Origin: an uncultured Mycoplasmatota bacterium | GTDB taxonomy: Bacteria > Bacillota_I > Bacilli_A > RF39 > UBA660 | Reading direction: 5' to 3' | Assembly: GCA_900546745.1 (NCBI GenBank) | Contig: URDT01000025.1 | Span: 1-18,222, forward strand | Length of the DNA stretch: 18,222 nt | Shown: positions 5,948-12,872 of the stretch, piece after piece | How positions within the stretch are numbered: the stretch's first letter is position 1 | Layout: each line of letters begins with the position of its first letter | Notes under the pieces: generated by a model | Told to the model about the DNA's origin: nothing | The model's input: only the letters and a program-made list of their open reading frames with translations | Databases searched by the model: none | Translations under genes and position numbers: made by a program

Positions 5948-5955
5948 GTTATAAT
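5947..5955 (+). promoter_or_regulatory. Extended -10 promoter of the rimM-trmD operon
   Basis: TG-T-TATAAT at 5947-5955 directly follows the T tract of the previous terminator. No good -35 is visible. The predicted start near 5962 falls close to the AGGTGA ribosome site (5961-5966), so the mRNA leader would be very short, and the true start may lie slightly elsewhere. Confidence 0.5.
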
Positions 5956-5971
5956 GATTGAGGTGAAGACT

Positions 5972-6700
5972 ATGATTTATACATCACTTAATAATGAAAA
6001 AATTAAAAAAATTAGAAAATTGAAAGAAAAGAAATATCGTGACCAAACGAATCTTTTTTTGATAGAAGGAGAGCATTTAATAAAAGAGGCTTATTCTTCT
6101 AATGTTTTAGAAGAAGTATTTCTTTTAGAAAATACTACAATCGATATAGATATTCCAATTTCTTATGTTACAAAAGAGATTATGAAAAGTTTAACAGATG
6201 TAGAAAGCCCAAGTAATATGATTGGAATATGTAAAAAAATAGAAGAACAACAATATGGAAACAGAATAGTTATTTTAGATGATATTCAAGACCCTGGTAA
6301 TTTAGGAACAATTATTCGAAGCGCTGTGGCTTTTCAAGCTGATACTATTGTTTTAGGAAGTCATACGGTAGATTTATATAATCCTAAAGTAATTCGCGCT
6401 AGTCAAGGAATGATTTTTAAAATTAATATCATTCGTACAGAATTAGTTCCTTTTATTCAAAATCTAAAAGAAAATCATTACCATATTTTAACAACTAGTG
6501 TTATTAATGGAAAAAATATAAAAAAACTTGAAAAAAATGAAAAAATTGCTATAATAATGGGAAACGAAGGAAATGGTGTTAGTCAAGATTTAATTCGTTT
6601 GAGTGATGAATTTATTTACATTCCTATGAATGAGCAATGTGAGAGTTTAAATGTAGCAATTGCTACTAGTATTATTTTGTATGAATTATGGGGTGAATAA
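5972..6700 (+). CDS. TrmH/SpoU-family RNA 2'-O-methyltransferase
   Basis: A 242-residue SPOUT methyltransferase that methylates ribose of tRNA or rRNA using SAM. It has an N-terminal substrate-binding domain (about residues 10-85, with FLIEGEHLIKEA). The three knot motifs follow: DPGNLGTIIR (107-116), GNEGNGVS (197-204) and PMNEQCESLNVAIA (218-231). The layout is RlmB/YsgA-like, but the exact target cannot be read from the sequence. The ATG at 5972 is chosen over ATG 5954 because AGGTGA is 5 bases upstream and 5954 overlaps the promoter. It is first in an operon with rimM and trmD; the stop is 1 base before the rimM start. Confidence 0.92.
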   Translation: MIYTSLNNEKIKKIRKLKEKKYRDQTNLFLIEGEHLIKEAYSSNVLEEVFLLENTTIDIDIPISYVTKEIMKSLTDVESPSNMIGICKKIEEQQYGNRIVILDDIQDPGNLGTIIRSAVAFQADTIVLGSHTVDLYNPKVIRASQGMIFKINIIRTELVPFIQNLKENHYHILTTSVINGKNIKKLEKNEKIAIIMGNEGNGVSQDLIRLSDEFIYIPMNEQCESLNVAIATSIILYELWGE

Positions 6701-6701
6701 T

Positions 6702-7184
6702 ATGGAATACATATGTATTGGAAAAATTGTAAATACCCACGGAATTAAAGGAGAAATTAGAATATTGTCTGAATTTCCTTACAAATCATTAGTATTTAAA
6801 CAAAATTTTACTGTTTATATAGGAAAAGAAAAAATAAAACAAACAATTCAAAGCTATCGTCATCATAAAATTTTTGATATGATTACTCTACAAGGAATAT
6901 CTGATATTAATGATGTTTTACAATATAAAGGATCTTATATCTATATTGATAAATCTTCCTTAAATGTTATTTATGATGAAGATTACATAGGCTTAGAAGT
7001 ATATACAAATCACTATATTGGAGTAGTAACCGATATTATTAAAAATTATCAAAGTATTTTTGTTGTGAAGAATCAAGAAAAAAAATATTTAATTCCAAAT
7101 GTAAAAGAGTTTATAGATAAAGTAGATTTTGAACAACGTAAAATATATATTCATGAGATAAAGGGGCTATTAGATGAAAATTGA
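6702..7184 (+). CDS. rimM: Ribosome maturation factor RimM
   Basis: 160 residues, which is normal for RimM. This factor binds S19 and helps mature the head of the 30S subunit. The N-terminal domain opens with CIGKIVNTHGIKGEIRI (about residues 4-20), the family signature. The PRC-barrel half carries YIGLEVY... GVVTDIIKN and the YLIPNVKEFI segment with the family's conserved IP. The ATG at 6702 matches the family start; an extension back to 6660 would sit inside the methylase gene. The TGA stop overlaps the ATG of trmD, an arrangement common for rimM-trmD pairs. rpsP, the usual upstream neighbour, is absent. Confidence 0.95.
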   Translation: MEYICIGKIVNTHGIKGEIRILSEFPYKSLVFKQNFTVYIGKEKIKQTIQSYRHHKIFDMITLQGISDINDVLQYKGSYIYIDKSSLNVIYDEDYIGLEVYTNHYIGVVTDIIKNYQSIFVVKNQEKKYLIPNVKEFIDKVDFEQRKIYIHEIKGLLDEN

Positions 7185-7842
7185 TGTTTTAACACTTTTT
7201 CCAGAGATGTTTTTAGGAATTATTAATGAATCTATTATGAAACGAGCAATTGAAAGAAATTTAATCGATATTTCGATTCATAATATTAGAGATTTTTCAA
7301 AAGATCCTCATAAAAGAGTAGACGATTATTCTTTTGGTGGTGGGGCTGGTATGGTTTTAATGATTCAACCAATTTATGATGCAATCCAACATTTTAAAAC
7401 AAAAGACAGTATTGTCATTATGATGACACCTCAAGGTTCTATATATCAACAAAAAACAGCTTATCAATTGTCTAAATATAAACATATTATTATTCTTTGT
7501 GGTCATTATGAAGGATTTGATGAAAGAATCTGTTCCTTAGTGGATATGGAAATCAGTATAGGAGATTATATCTTAACAGGAGGAGAAATTCCTGCTTTAG
7601 CTTTGATTGATAGCGTAGGAAGATTAATTCCGGGTGTTATTCAAAAAGAATCCTCAGAACAAGAGTCTTTCAATAATAATTTGTTAGATTATCCAGTTTA
7701 TACTAAACCAGTTGATTTTATGGGAATGAAAGTTCCAGATGTATTATTATCTGGGCATCACGAAAATATAAGAAAATGGCGCTTAGAACAACAAATCAAA
7801 AAAACAACTTCTCGAAGACCGGATTTATTAGAAAAGAGTTGA
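7174..7842 (+). CDS. trmD: tRNA (guanine-N1)-methyltransferase TrmD
   Basis: 222 residues. TrmD makes m1G37 in tRNAs reading CNN-type codons, preventing +1 frameshifts, with SAM bound in a trefoil knot. Visible motifs: LTLFPEMF (7-14), DDYSFGGGAGMVL (50-62, substrate loop), CGHYEGFDERI (109-119) and IGDYILTGGE (129-138), the knot with the catalytic Asp. The C-terminal helix holds LSGHHENIRKWR. AAGGGG lies 6-7 bases before the ATG, which overlaps the end of rimM by 11 bases. No anomalies. Confidence 0.97.
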   Translation: MKIDVLTLFPEMFLGIINESIMKRAIERNLIDISIHNIRDFSKDPHKRVDDYSFGGGAGMVLMIQPIYDAIQHFKTKDSIVIMMTPQGSIYQQKTAYQLSKYKHIIILCGHYEGFDERICSLVDMEISIGDYILTGGEIPALALIDSVGRLIPGVIQKESSEQESFNNNLLDYPVYTKPVDFMGMKVPDVLLSGHHENIRKWRLEQQIKKTTSRRPDLLEKS

Positions 7843-7846
7843 TATT

Positions 7847-8296
7847 GTGAAAAAGAAACATTATATTGTAGCAAAAGGAAATAATGGAGAATTTACATTT
7901 ATTGATTATAATAAACTCAATGGATTTGAGTTTTCTCCTAAAAATGAAATTGTTTCACCAGGGATTGAAGTCAACTCTTTAGTGGTTGTAAAGCCAACCT
8001 TTATTGAGAAAGTATTACGTAGAAAAATCAAAAGAAAATTAAATTATTATTTACAATATATTATAGAAGAAGCTGATGATACAAGTGATGATACAGATTA
8101 TCGTGAAGCCTTAGATAATATTGAAAGGTATCGCTCTATTGTAGAATACAAGTATCGCAAATATTTAGATGATCGTTTTATTAATGTTCTTTTGAAAAAA
8201 ATTAATTTATTAGAAAAGCAAATCAAAACAAAAATGATTTATAAAGTGATGACACCAGCAGAAGAAAAAGAAGAAAGAAAAGGTAAATCAAGATAA
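7847..8296 (+). CDS. Uncharacterised basic protein downstream of trmD
   Basis: 149 residues, GTG start 4 bases after the trmD stop, last gene of the operon. It begins with a compact beta-rich part (HYIVAKGNNGEFTFIDY) and a VVVKPTFIEKVLRRKIKRK helix (about 48-66). A long helical section follows: DDTSDDTDYREALDNIERYRSIVEYKYRKYL, then a Lys-rich coil. There is no signal or transmembrane segment. The high charge and the translation-gene context suggest an RNA- or ribosome-associated role, but I do not recognise a named family and this is inference only. Confidence 0.7.
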   Translation: MKKKHYIVAKGNNGEFTFIDYNKLNGFEFSPKNEIVSPGIEVNSLVVVKPTFIEKVLRRKIKRKLNYYLQYIIEEADDTSDDTDYREALDNIERYRSIVEYKYRKYLDDRFINVLLKKINLLEKQIKTKMIYKVMTPAEEKEERKGKSR

Positions 8297-8319
8297 AAAC
8301 AGAACTTAGTTCTGTTTTT
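8295..8319. terminator. Bidirectional intrinsic terminator between convergent genes
   Basis: AAAAACAGAAC (8295-8305), loop TTA, GTTCTGTTTTT (8309-8319). It is a perfect 11-bp stem with A and T runs on either side, so it serves the trmD operon and the minus-strand gene ending at 8326. Confidence 0.88.
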
Positions 8320-8325
8320 ATAAAA

Positions 8326-9135
8326 TTATTTTTTCTTGTAGCAATAGCAGATAGGATATTGCTCTATATCATCTGTAGATAAAGGACCTTCTCTATACTC
8401 GAAATAACTTTCAAAAATATCATTTCCTTGATAGTGATAATCGATAATGTTAGAAGATATTGCTATTCCATCATCCTCTAATAAATGATAGATATTTTTT
8501 GCAGCAACTACTTGGTATTGATTATTTTCTATATTGTCATATAAATACTCTAAAATATTAGATAAAATAATTATTTGATATTTTTTTGGAATATATTGAA
8601 TTGGTTGAAACAAATTGAATTGATTATAATTTGGAGATTTATGTTGTATCATTTTAGCTAAATTATGAGTATTATTAAAATAAGGCAAATGATAATTTAT
8701 TTCATGGTAAAATAGAGAAGAATTTGCTAGAGAAGTATCAATGTTAAGAAGTACATATTTCCAAAAATAATAAGCATTAATTTCTTCTGGTGTGTTATCA
8801 TGATGTTCTATTAATTCTAATATACCTTGATTTGAGGAAGGAATGGAAGTCTTACCATTTAAAATGGTCCATTTCTTTAAAAAGAAAAAATAATAAGTCA
8901 AACGATTTGAATCAAAGGTATCTACATTTTTAGCTCCTAGGTAATAACAAGAAAATAGTTGATCACTAGAAGCTAAAACACTTAATATATTTTTATTTTT
9001 TAAATCATAGTTTGTTAATATTGTCGTTAAATCTTCATTTGTATTTTTGTACAATTTTCCTATATATGGATTATTTACATAGGCATTATTAATTACATTT
9101 AAACACTGAATTGCATCCTTTATAATTTTTTCCAT
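8326..9135 (-). CDS. Class I SAM-methyltransferase-like protein (DUF3419-like)
   Basis: 269 residues. ILSVLASSDQLF (about 50-61) resembles motif I of SAM-dependent methyltransferases, with GAKNVDTFDSN (about 67-77) as the following acidic motif-II strand. The region after that (TYYFFFLKKW, later YYFWKYVL) recalls DUF3419/BtaA-like aminocarboxypropyl or methyl transferases. Near the end QIIILSNILEYL (about 188-199) fits the motif-IV strand region. The substrate is unknown. I start it at the ATG 9135 because GGAGG lies five bases upstream. The frame extends to a TTG at 9186, but that would run through the promoter. It lies on the opposite strand between trmD and rplS, genes often adjacent in Bacillota. 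Confidence 0.65.
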   Translation of the reverse strand: MEKIIKDAIQCLNVINNAYVNNPYIGKLYKNTNEDLTTILTNYDLKNKNILSVLASSDQLFSCYYLGAKNVDTFDSNRLTYYFFFLKKWTILNGKTSIPSSNQGILELIEHHDNTPEEINAYYFWKYVLLNIDTSLANSSLFYHEINYHLPYFNNTHNLAKMIQHKSPNYNQFNLFQPIQYIPKKYQIIILSNILEYLYDNIENNQYQVVAAKNIYHLLEDDGIAISSNIIDYHYQGNDIFESYFEYREGPLSTDDIEQYPICYCYKKK

Positions 9136-9157
9136 AATATCCTCCAATTTGTTGGCT

Positions 9158-9186
9158 ATCATATCATAATCTTTTATTTTTAGCAA
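9158..9186 (-). promoter_or_regulatory. Promoter of minus-strand methyltransferase-like gene
   Basis: Read on the minus strand: TTGCTA (9186-9181), 17-base spacer, TATGAT (9163-9158). It lies back to back with the rplS promoter. The two -35 boxes form an inverted repeat, AGCAA (9182-9186) and TTGCT (9194-9198). Confidence 0.75.
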
Positions 9187-9193
9187 ATAATAC

Positions 9194-9222
9194 TTGCTTA
9201 TTTTAAATTGTTATGTTAAAAT
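9194..9222 (+). promoter_or_regulatory. Promoter of rplS
   Basis: TTGCTT (9194-9199), 17-base spacer, TAAAAT (9217-9222), with TG at 9214-9215 giving an extended -10. The start would be near 9228, just before the leader hairpin. Confidence 0.75.
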
Positions 9223-9227
9223 GTTTG

Positions 9228-9262
9228 AAGTGATCCGCTGGATATAATATTTAAGATCATAG
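9228..9262 (+). promoter_or_regulatory. Candidate L19 ribosomal protein leader
   Basis: TGATC (9231-9235) and GATCA (9255-9259) form a stem around CCGCTGG and an AT-rich loop, between the rplS promoter and ribosome site. Bacillota rplS genes are known to have a short conserved autoregulatory L19 leader in this place. I infer the match from position and the closed stem and cannot confirm it by eye. Confidence 0.45.
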
Positions 9263-9285
9263 AAAAAAGAAAAGGAGTGACTAAG

Positions 9286-9639
9286 ATGAATTTGGTAGAA
9301 AAAATAACAAAAGACCAAATAAGAACAGACTTACCTGAATTTAGAGTTGGTGACACTATTATTGTTGGTTACCATATTAAAGAAGGTAATAAAGAAAGAG
9401 TTCAAGATTTTGAAGGAATTGTAAAAGCAATTAAAGGAAGTGGAGTTAGTAAAAACTTCATCGTTAGAAAAATTTCTAGTGGTGTTGGTGTTGAAAAAAC
9501 TTATGCTATGAATTCTCCAAGAATTGCTTATGTTAAAGTTGTTAGAAAAGGTAAAGTTAGAAGAGCTAAATTAAATTACTTATCAACTTTATTAAAACAA
9601 CCAAGAATCAAAGAACGTAGAGATAAAGTTACAAAGTAA
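9286..9639 (+). CDS. rplS: 50S ribosomal protein L19
   Basis: 117 residues, normal for L19, a protein at the 30S-50S interface. Recognisable segments are PEFRVGDTIIVGYHIKEG (about 17-34), RVQDFEGIVKAIKGSG (about 38-53), VEKTYAMNSPRIA (about 70-82), VVRKGKVRRAKLNYL (about 86-100) and a C-terminal IKERR. The ATG at 9286 has AAAGGAG 8 bases upstream; the in-frame GTG at 9277 overlaps that ribosome site and is rejected. Monocistronic, with its own promoter and terminator. Confidence 0.97.
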   Translation: MNLVEKITKDQIRTDLPEFRVGDTIIVGYHIKEGNKERVQDFEGIVKAIKGSGVSKNFIVRKISSGVGVEKTYAMNSPRIAYVKVVRKGKVRRAKLNYLSTLLKQPRIKERRDKVTK

Positions 9640-9662
9640 AAAGCCTCATAAGAGGTTTTTTT
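9640..9662 (+). terminator. Intrinsic terminator of rplS
   Basis: AAAGCCTC, loop ATAA (9648-9651), GAGGTTTT and continuing T run. Confidence 0.85.
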
Positions 9663-9663
9663 C

Positions 9664-9692
9664 TTGTCAATTACATAACATTTTAGTATAAT
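9664..9692 (+). promoter_or_regulatory. Promoter of lepB
   Basis: TTGTCA (9664-9669), 17-base spacer, TATAAT (9687-9692). It follows the rplS terminator directly. The start codon is at 9717, with AGAGGAAAG as ribosome site. Confidence 0.8.
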
Positions 9693-9716
9693 GAAGAATA
9701 GATTAGAGGAAAGATT

Positions 9717-10205
9717 ATGAAAAAATTTTTAAAAGAATGTATTCCATATTTTGTTATTATTATAACGGTTGTATTGATTAGAACTTTCTTAATTACACCA
9801 GTTCAGGTAGATGGTCCATCTATGAAACCAACTCTACAAGATAATCAATTATTATTATTGTCCAAATACAAAAATGATTATCAACGATTTGATATTATTG
9901 TTTTTAATTTTAATAATAGTAAATTGGTAAAAAGAGTGATTGGCCTTCCAGGAGATTATATTGAATATAAAGATAATAAATTATATATCAATGGAAATTA
10001 TGTAGAAGAGACTTTCGGACACGCTACTACGGCAGATTTTTCTTTAAAAGATATTGGCTATCAAACAATTCCTAAAGATATGTACTTTGTAGAAGGGGAT
10101 AACCGAGTAGACTCTTTAGACAGTCGTTATATTGGACTAATTTCAAAAAAACAAATAGATGGTGTTGTAAGTATTAGCTTGTGGCCTTTAAAAAAAGTAA
10201 AATAA
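9717..10205 (+). CDS. lepB: Signal peptidase I
   Basis: 162 residues, the compact Gram-positive SipS-type form. One N-terminal membrane anchor (about residues 9-26) is followed by an extracellular catalytic domain that removes signal peptides from secreted proteins. The Ser-Lys dyad is visible: Ser35 in DGPSMKPTL (32-40) and Lys72 in KRVIGLPGD (72-80). The GDNRVDSLDSRYIG box at about 127-140 and a final GVVSISLWPL strand complete the fold. It is complete and probably active. Confidence 0.95.
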   Translation: MKKFLKECIPYFVIIITVVLIRTFLITPVQVDGPSMKPTLQDNQLLLLSKYKNDYQRFDIIVFNFNNSKLVKRVIGLPGDYIEYKDNKLYINGNYVEETFGHATTADFSLKDIGYQTIPKDMYFVEGDNRVDSLDSRYIGLISKKQIDGVVSISLWPLKKVK

Positions 10206-10218
10206 AATTCATTTTAAC

Positions 10219-10247
10219 TTGCTTTTAGACATAATATAGTGTATATT
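10219..10247 (+). promoter_or_regulatory. Promoter of rpsO-pnp
   Basis: TTGCTT (10219-10224), 17-base spacer, TATATT (10242-10247). The predicted start near 10254 leaves a ~75-base leader ahead of rpsO. Confidence 0.65.
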
Positions 10248-10253
10248 GGTTAT

Positions 10254-10314
10254 GTACTTATTTTTGGATAAGAAAGGTCTCCGATTTTTATCTAGAAATA
10301 TGCGAATAAAATGG
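10254..10314 (+). promoter_or_regulatory. Candidate S15 autoregulatory leader
   Basis: Two stems can form upstream of the rpsO ribosome site: CTTAT (10257-10261) with ATAAG (10268-10272), and ATTTTTAT (from about 10284) with ATAAAAT (about 10306-10312). S15 is known to repress its own mRNA through structured leaders in several bacteria, though the structures differ between lineages. This assignment is inference. Confidence 0.35.
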
Positions 10315-10327
10315 AAGGAGAAAAATT

Positions 10328-10597
10328 ATGGCTTTAAGTAAAGAAATGAAAGAACAAATTGTGAAAAAATATGGAAGAACAGAAGGAGATACTGGATCTG
10401 CTGAAGTTCAAGTTGCTATTTTAACACAAGAAATTAACGATTTAACAGAACACTTAAAAGAACATAAACACGATTATCATTCAAGAAGAGGATTACTTCA
10501 AAAAGTTGGTCAAAGAAGAAGTATGTTACAATATCTTTATAAAAAAGATGTTACAAGATATCGTGATTTAATTAAGAGTTTAGGACTTAGAAAATAA
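10328..10597 (+). CDS. rpsO: 30S ribosomal protein S15
   Basis: 89 residues, the usual length. S15 binds the central domain of 16S rRNA early in 30S assembly. Family landmarks: GDTGSAEVQVAILT (about 20-33), LTEHLKEHKHDYHSRRGLL (about 39-57), RRSMLQYL (about 64-71) and the RYRDLIKSLGLR end. AAGGAG precedes the ATG. It is followed by a hairpin and then pnp, a very widespread gene order. Confidence 0.97.
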   Translation: MALSKEMKEQIVKKYGRTEGDTGSAEVQVAILTQEINDLTEHLKEHKHDYHSRRGLLQKVGQRRSMLQYLYKKDVTRYRDLIKSLGLRK

Positions 10598-10604
10598 TTT
10601 AGTA

Positions 10605-10632
10605 GGCACTTATTTTAAGTGTCTTTATTTTT
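10605..10632 (+). terminator. Hairpin between rpsO and pnp (terminator or processing site)
   Basis: GGCACTT (10605-10611), loop ATTTT, AAGTGTC (10617-10623), then TTTATTTTT. No separate full promoter is evident before pnp, so partial read-through or RNase processing at this stem is likely (inference). Confidence 0.75.
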
Positions 10633-10655
10633 GACAAAATAGAAAGAGGTAACAA

Positions 10656-12809
10656 ATGAAAAAAGTTTTCGAATTAGATTTTAGAGGAAGAAAATTAGTA
10701 GTAGAACATGGTGAGCTAGCAAAACAAGCACATGGGGCTGTTTTAGTTCGTTATGGGGATACGGTTATATTATCTACAGCTGTTGTATCAAATAGTGCGA
10801 ATATATTATCAGATTTCTTCCCATTAATGGTTTTGTATCAAGAAAAATTATATTCTGTTGGTAAAATTCCAGGTGGTTTTATTAAAAGAGAAGGAAGACC
10901 CACTGATGCAGCAACATTAGCGGCTCGTATGATTGATCGTCCAATGCGTCCAATGTTCCCTAGCGATTTTAGAAATGAGGTACAAGTTGTTAATACCGTT
11001 TTATCAGTAGATAATGACAATTCTCCAGAATTAACGGCTATGTTTGGTTCAAGTTTATGTACTTGTATTTCAAAAATTCCTTTTGATGGTCCAATTGCTG
11101 GAGTAAAAGTAGGAAGAGTAAATGGAGAGTTTATTATTAATCCAACACCAAGTGAACTAGAACAATCTGATATTGATTTAACAGTTGCTGGAACAAAAGA
11201 AGCTATTAACATGGTAGAAGCAGGTTCTAAAGAAGTATCAGAAAGTGATATGCTAGAAGCTTTAATGTTTGGCCATGAAGCAGTAAAGGAATTATGTGAA
11301 TTTCAAGAAAAGATTATTGAAGAAATTGGCGTAGAAAAAATGGAATACGAAAAATTAGAAATTGAAGAATCATTGAGAGCAGATATTTCTAATCTTGCTT
11401 CTTTAAAATTAGATCAAGCAATGCGTATTAAAGATAAACAAGAAAAATATGCAGCAATTGATGCAGTAAAAGAGGAAGTTGTTGAAAAATATACCTCATC
11501 TAATCAAGATTTAGATAAGGATGAATTAACAATTTTAATCACAAAGGTAAAATTAGTATTAGAAGAAATTGAATATGATATTTTTAGAAATATTACTGTT
11601 TCTGAAAAAACAAGAGCAGATGGAAGAAAGATGACAGAAATTAGACCTCTTTCTACAGCTATTGATTTACTTCCTAGAACTCATGGATCCGCTTTATTTA
11701 CAAGAGGAGAAACACAAGCTTTAGCTGTTACTACATTAGGAGCTTTAAATGAATATCAAGTATTAGATGGTATTAGTTTAGAAGCAGAAAAACACTTTAT
11801 GTTACATTATAATTTCCCAGCATTCTCTGTTGGAGAAACAGGAAGATATGGAAGTCCTGGTAGAAGAGAAATTGGTCATGGTGCTTTAGGAGAAAGATGT
11901 TTAAAACAAGTGATGCCAAGTGAAGAAGAATTTCCGTATACAGTACGTGTTGTATCAGAAATCTTAGAATCCAATGGTTCTTCTAGTCAGGCTACTATTT
12001 GTGCTGGATGTATGAGTTTAATGGCAGCTGGTGTTCCAATTAAGGCACCTGTTGCAGGAATTGCTATGGGATTAATTACTTCCAAAGATGGCAAAGATTA
12101 TACAATTTTAACAGATATCCAAGGAATGGAAGACCATTTAGGAGATATGGACTTTAAAGTTGGTGGAACAAGAAAAGGAATTTGTTCTTTACAGATGGAT
12201 ATTAAAATTAAAGGAATTACAAAAGAAATTTTAAAAGAAGCTTTAGCGCAAGCAAAAGTGGCTCGTTTAGAAATCTTAGATGTTATGGAAGCACAAATTA
12301 AAGAGCCTCGTAAAGAAGTTTCAAAATATGCTCCAAAAACAATGATCTTTACAATTGATCCAGAAAAAATTAAAGACGTTATTGGTAAAGGCGGCGAGAT
12401 GATTACTAAAATCATTTGTGAGGCTTCTCATGTTGATATGGTAAATGATGTAAATGCCGTTAAAGTAGACTTAGAAGATGATGGAAGAGTTATCATTTAT
12501 CACACAGATCAAGATATTATTAATAAAACAGCTGAAATGATTAAAGCAATTGTTCGTGAAGTAGAAATGGATGTTGTTTATAAAGGAATTGTTACAAAAG
12601 TAGAAGACTTTGGTTGTTTTGTAGAATTATGGCCAGGCTGTGAAGGGCTTGTTCATGTTTCACAATTAGATACAAAACGAGTAGAAAAACCAAGTGATAT
12701 GGTAAAAGTTGGAGATGAAATTTTAGTAAAATCATTAGGATATGATAAAAAAGGAAGACTTAATTTATCTCGAAAAGAAGTTGTAAAAGAAGTGAAAACT
12801 ACAGAATAA
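10656..12809 (+). CDS. pnp: Polyribonucleotide nucleotidyltransferase (PNPase)
   Basis: 717 residues, standard length. It performs phosphorolytic 3'-5' decay of RNA as a trimer. Two RNase PH-like halves flank a helical linker. The second half has GETQALAVTTLG (about 350-361), SVGETGRYGSPGRREIGHGAL (about 389-409) and the ESNGSSSQATICAG catalytic/phosphate region. A KH domain with the GKGG loop lies near residue 575. A C-terminal S1 domain (about 640-708, with GIVTKVEDFGCFVEL and GLVHVSQL) follows. AAAGAGGT precedes the ATG. No terminator is evident after the gene; the next promoter begins 16 bases downstream. Confidence 0.98.
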   Translation: MKKVFELDFRGRKLVVEHGELAKQAHGAVLVRYGDTVILSTAVVSNSANILSDFFPLMVLYQEKLYSVGKIPGGFIKREGRPTDAATLAARMIDRPMRPMFPSDFRNEVQVVNTVLSVDNDNSPELTAMFGSSLCTCISKIPFDGPIAGVKVGRVNGEFIINPTPSELEQSDIDLTVAGTKEAINMVEAGSKEVSESDMLEALMFGHEAVKELCEFQEKIIEEIGVEKMEYEKLEIEESLRADISNLASLKLDQAMRIKDKQEKYAAIDAVKEEVVEKYTSSNQDLDKDELTILITKVKLVLEEIEYDIFRNITVSEKTRADGRKMTEIRPLSTAIDLLPRTHGSALFTRGETQALAVTTLGALNEYQVLDGISLEAEKHFMLHYNFPAFSVGETGRYGSPGRREIGHGALGERCLKQVMPSEEEFPYTVRVVSEILESNGSSSQATICAGCMSLMAAGVPIKAPVAGIAMGLITSKDGKDYTILTDIQGMEDHLGDMDFKVGGTRKGICSLQMDIKIKGITKEILKEALAQAKVARLEILDVMEAQIKEPRKEVSKYAPKTMIFTIDPEKIKDVIGKGGEMITKIICEASHVDMVNDVNAVKVDLEDDGRVIIYHTDQDIINKTAEMIKAIVREVEMDVVYKGIVTKVEDFGCFVELWPGCEGLVHVSQLDTKRVEKPSDMVKVGDEILVKSLGYDKKGRLNLSRKEVVKEVKTTE

Positions 12810-12824
12810 TTAAATTTCCCTCTC

Positions 12825-12854
12825 TTGACAAAAAAGCTCGGGGGTGGGTATACT
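12825..12854 (+). promoter_or_regulatory. Promoter of lipoprotein gene, G-rich spacer
   Basis: TTGACA (12825-12830), 18-base spacer, TATACT (12849-12854). The spacer holds CTCGGGGGTGGG, a GC-rich run unlike the surroundings. The ribosome site GGAGGAG begins at 12861, near the predicted start, so the leader is only about a dozen bases. Confidence 0.7.
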
Positions 12855-12872
12855 TATATTGGAGGAGAATTT

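Noticed and set aside
9242..9247. TATAAT as a second rplS promoter
   Set aside because: No -35 at the correct distance, and it falls in the proposed leader loop.
10195..10224. Terminator after lepB
   Set aside because: Stem is AT-only with a mismatch and only a short T run; it overlaps the -35 of the rpsO promoter. A weak terminator cannot be excluded.
12098..12415. Minus-strand open frame inside pnp (also 10838-11212)
   Set aside because: Shadow of the pnp reading frame; no ribosome site or promoter and no family-like sequence.
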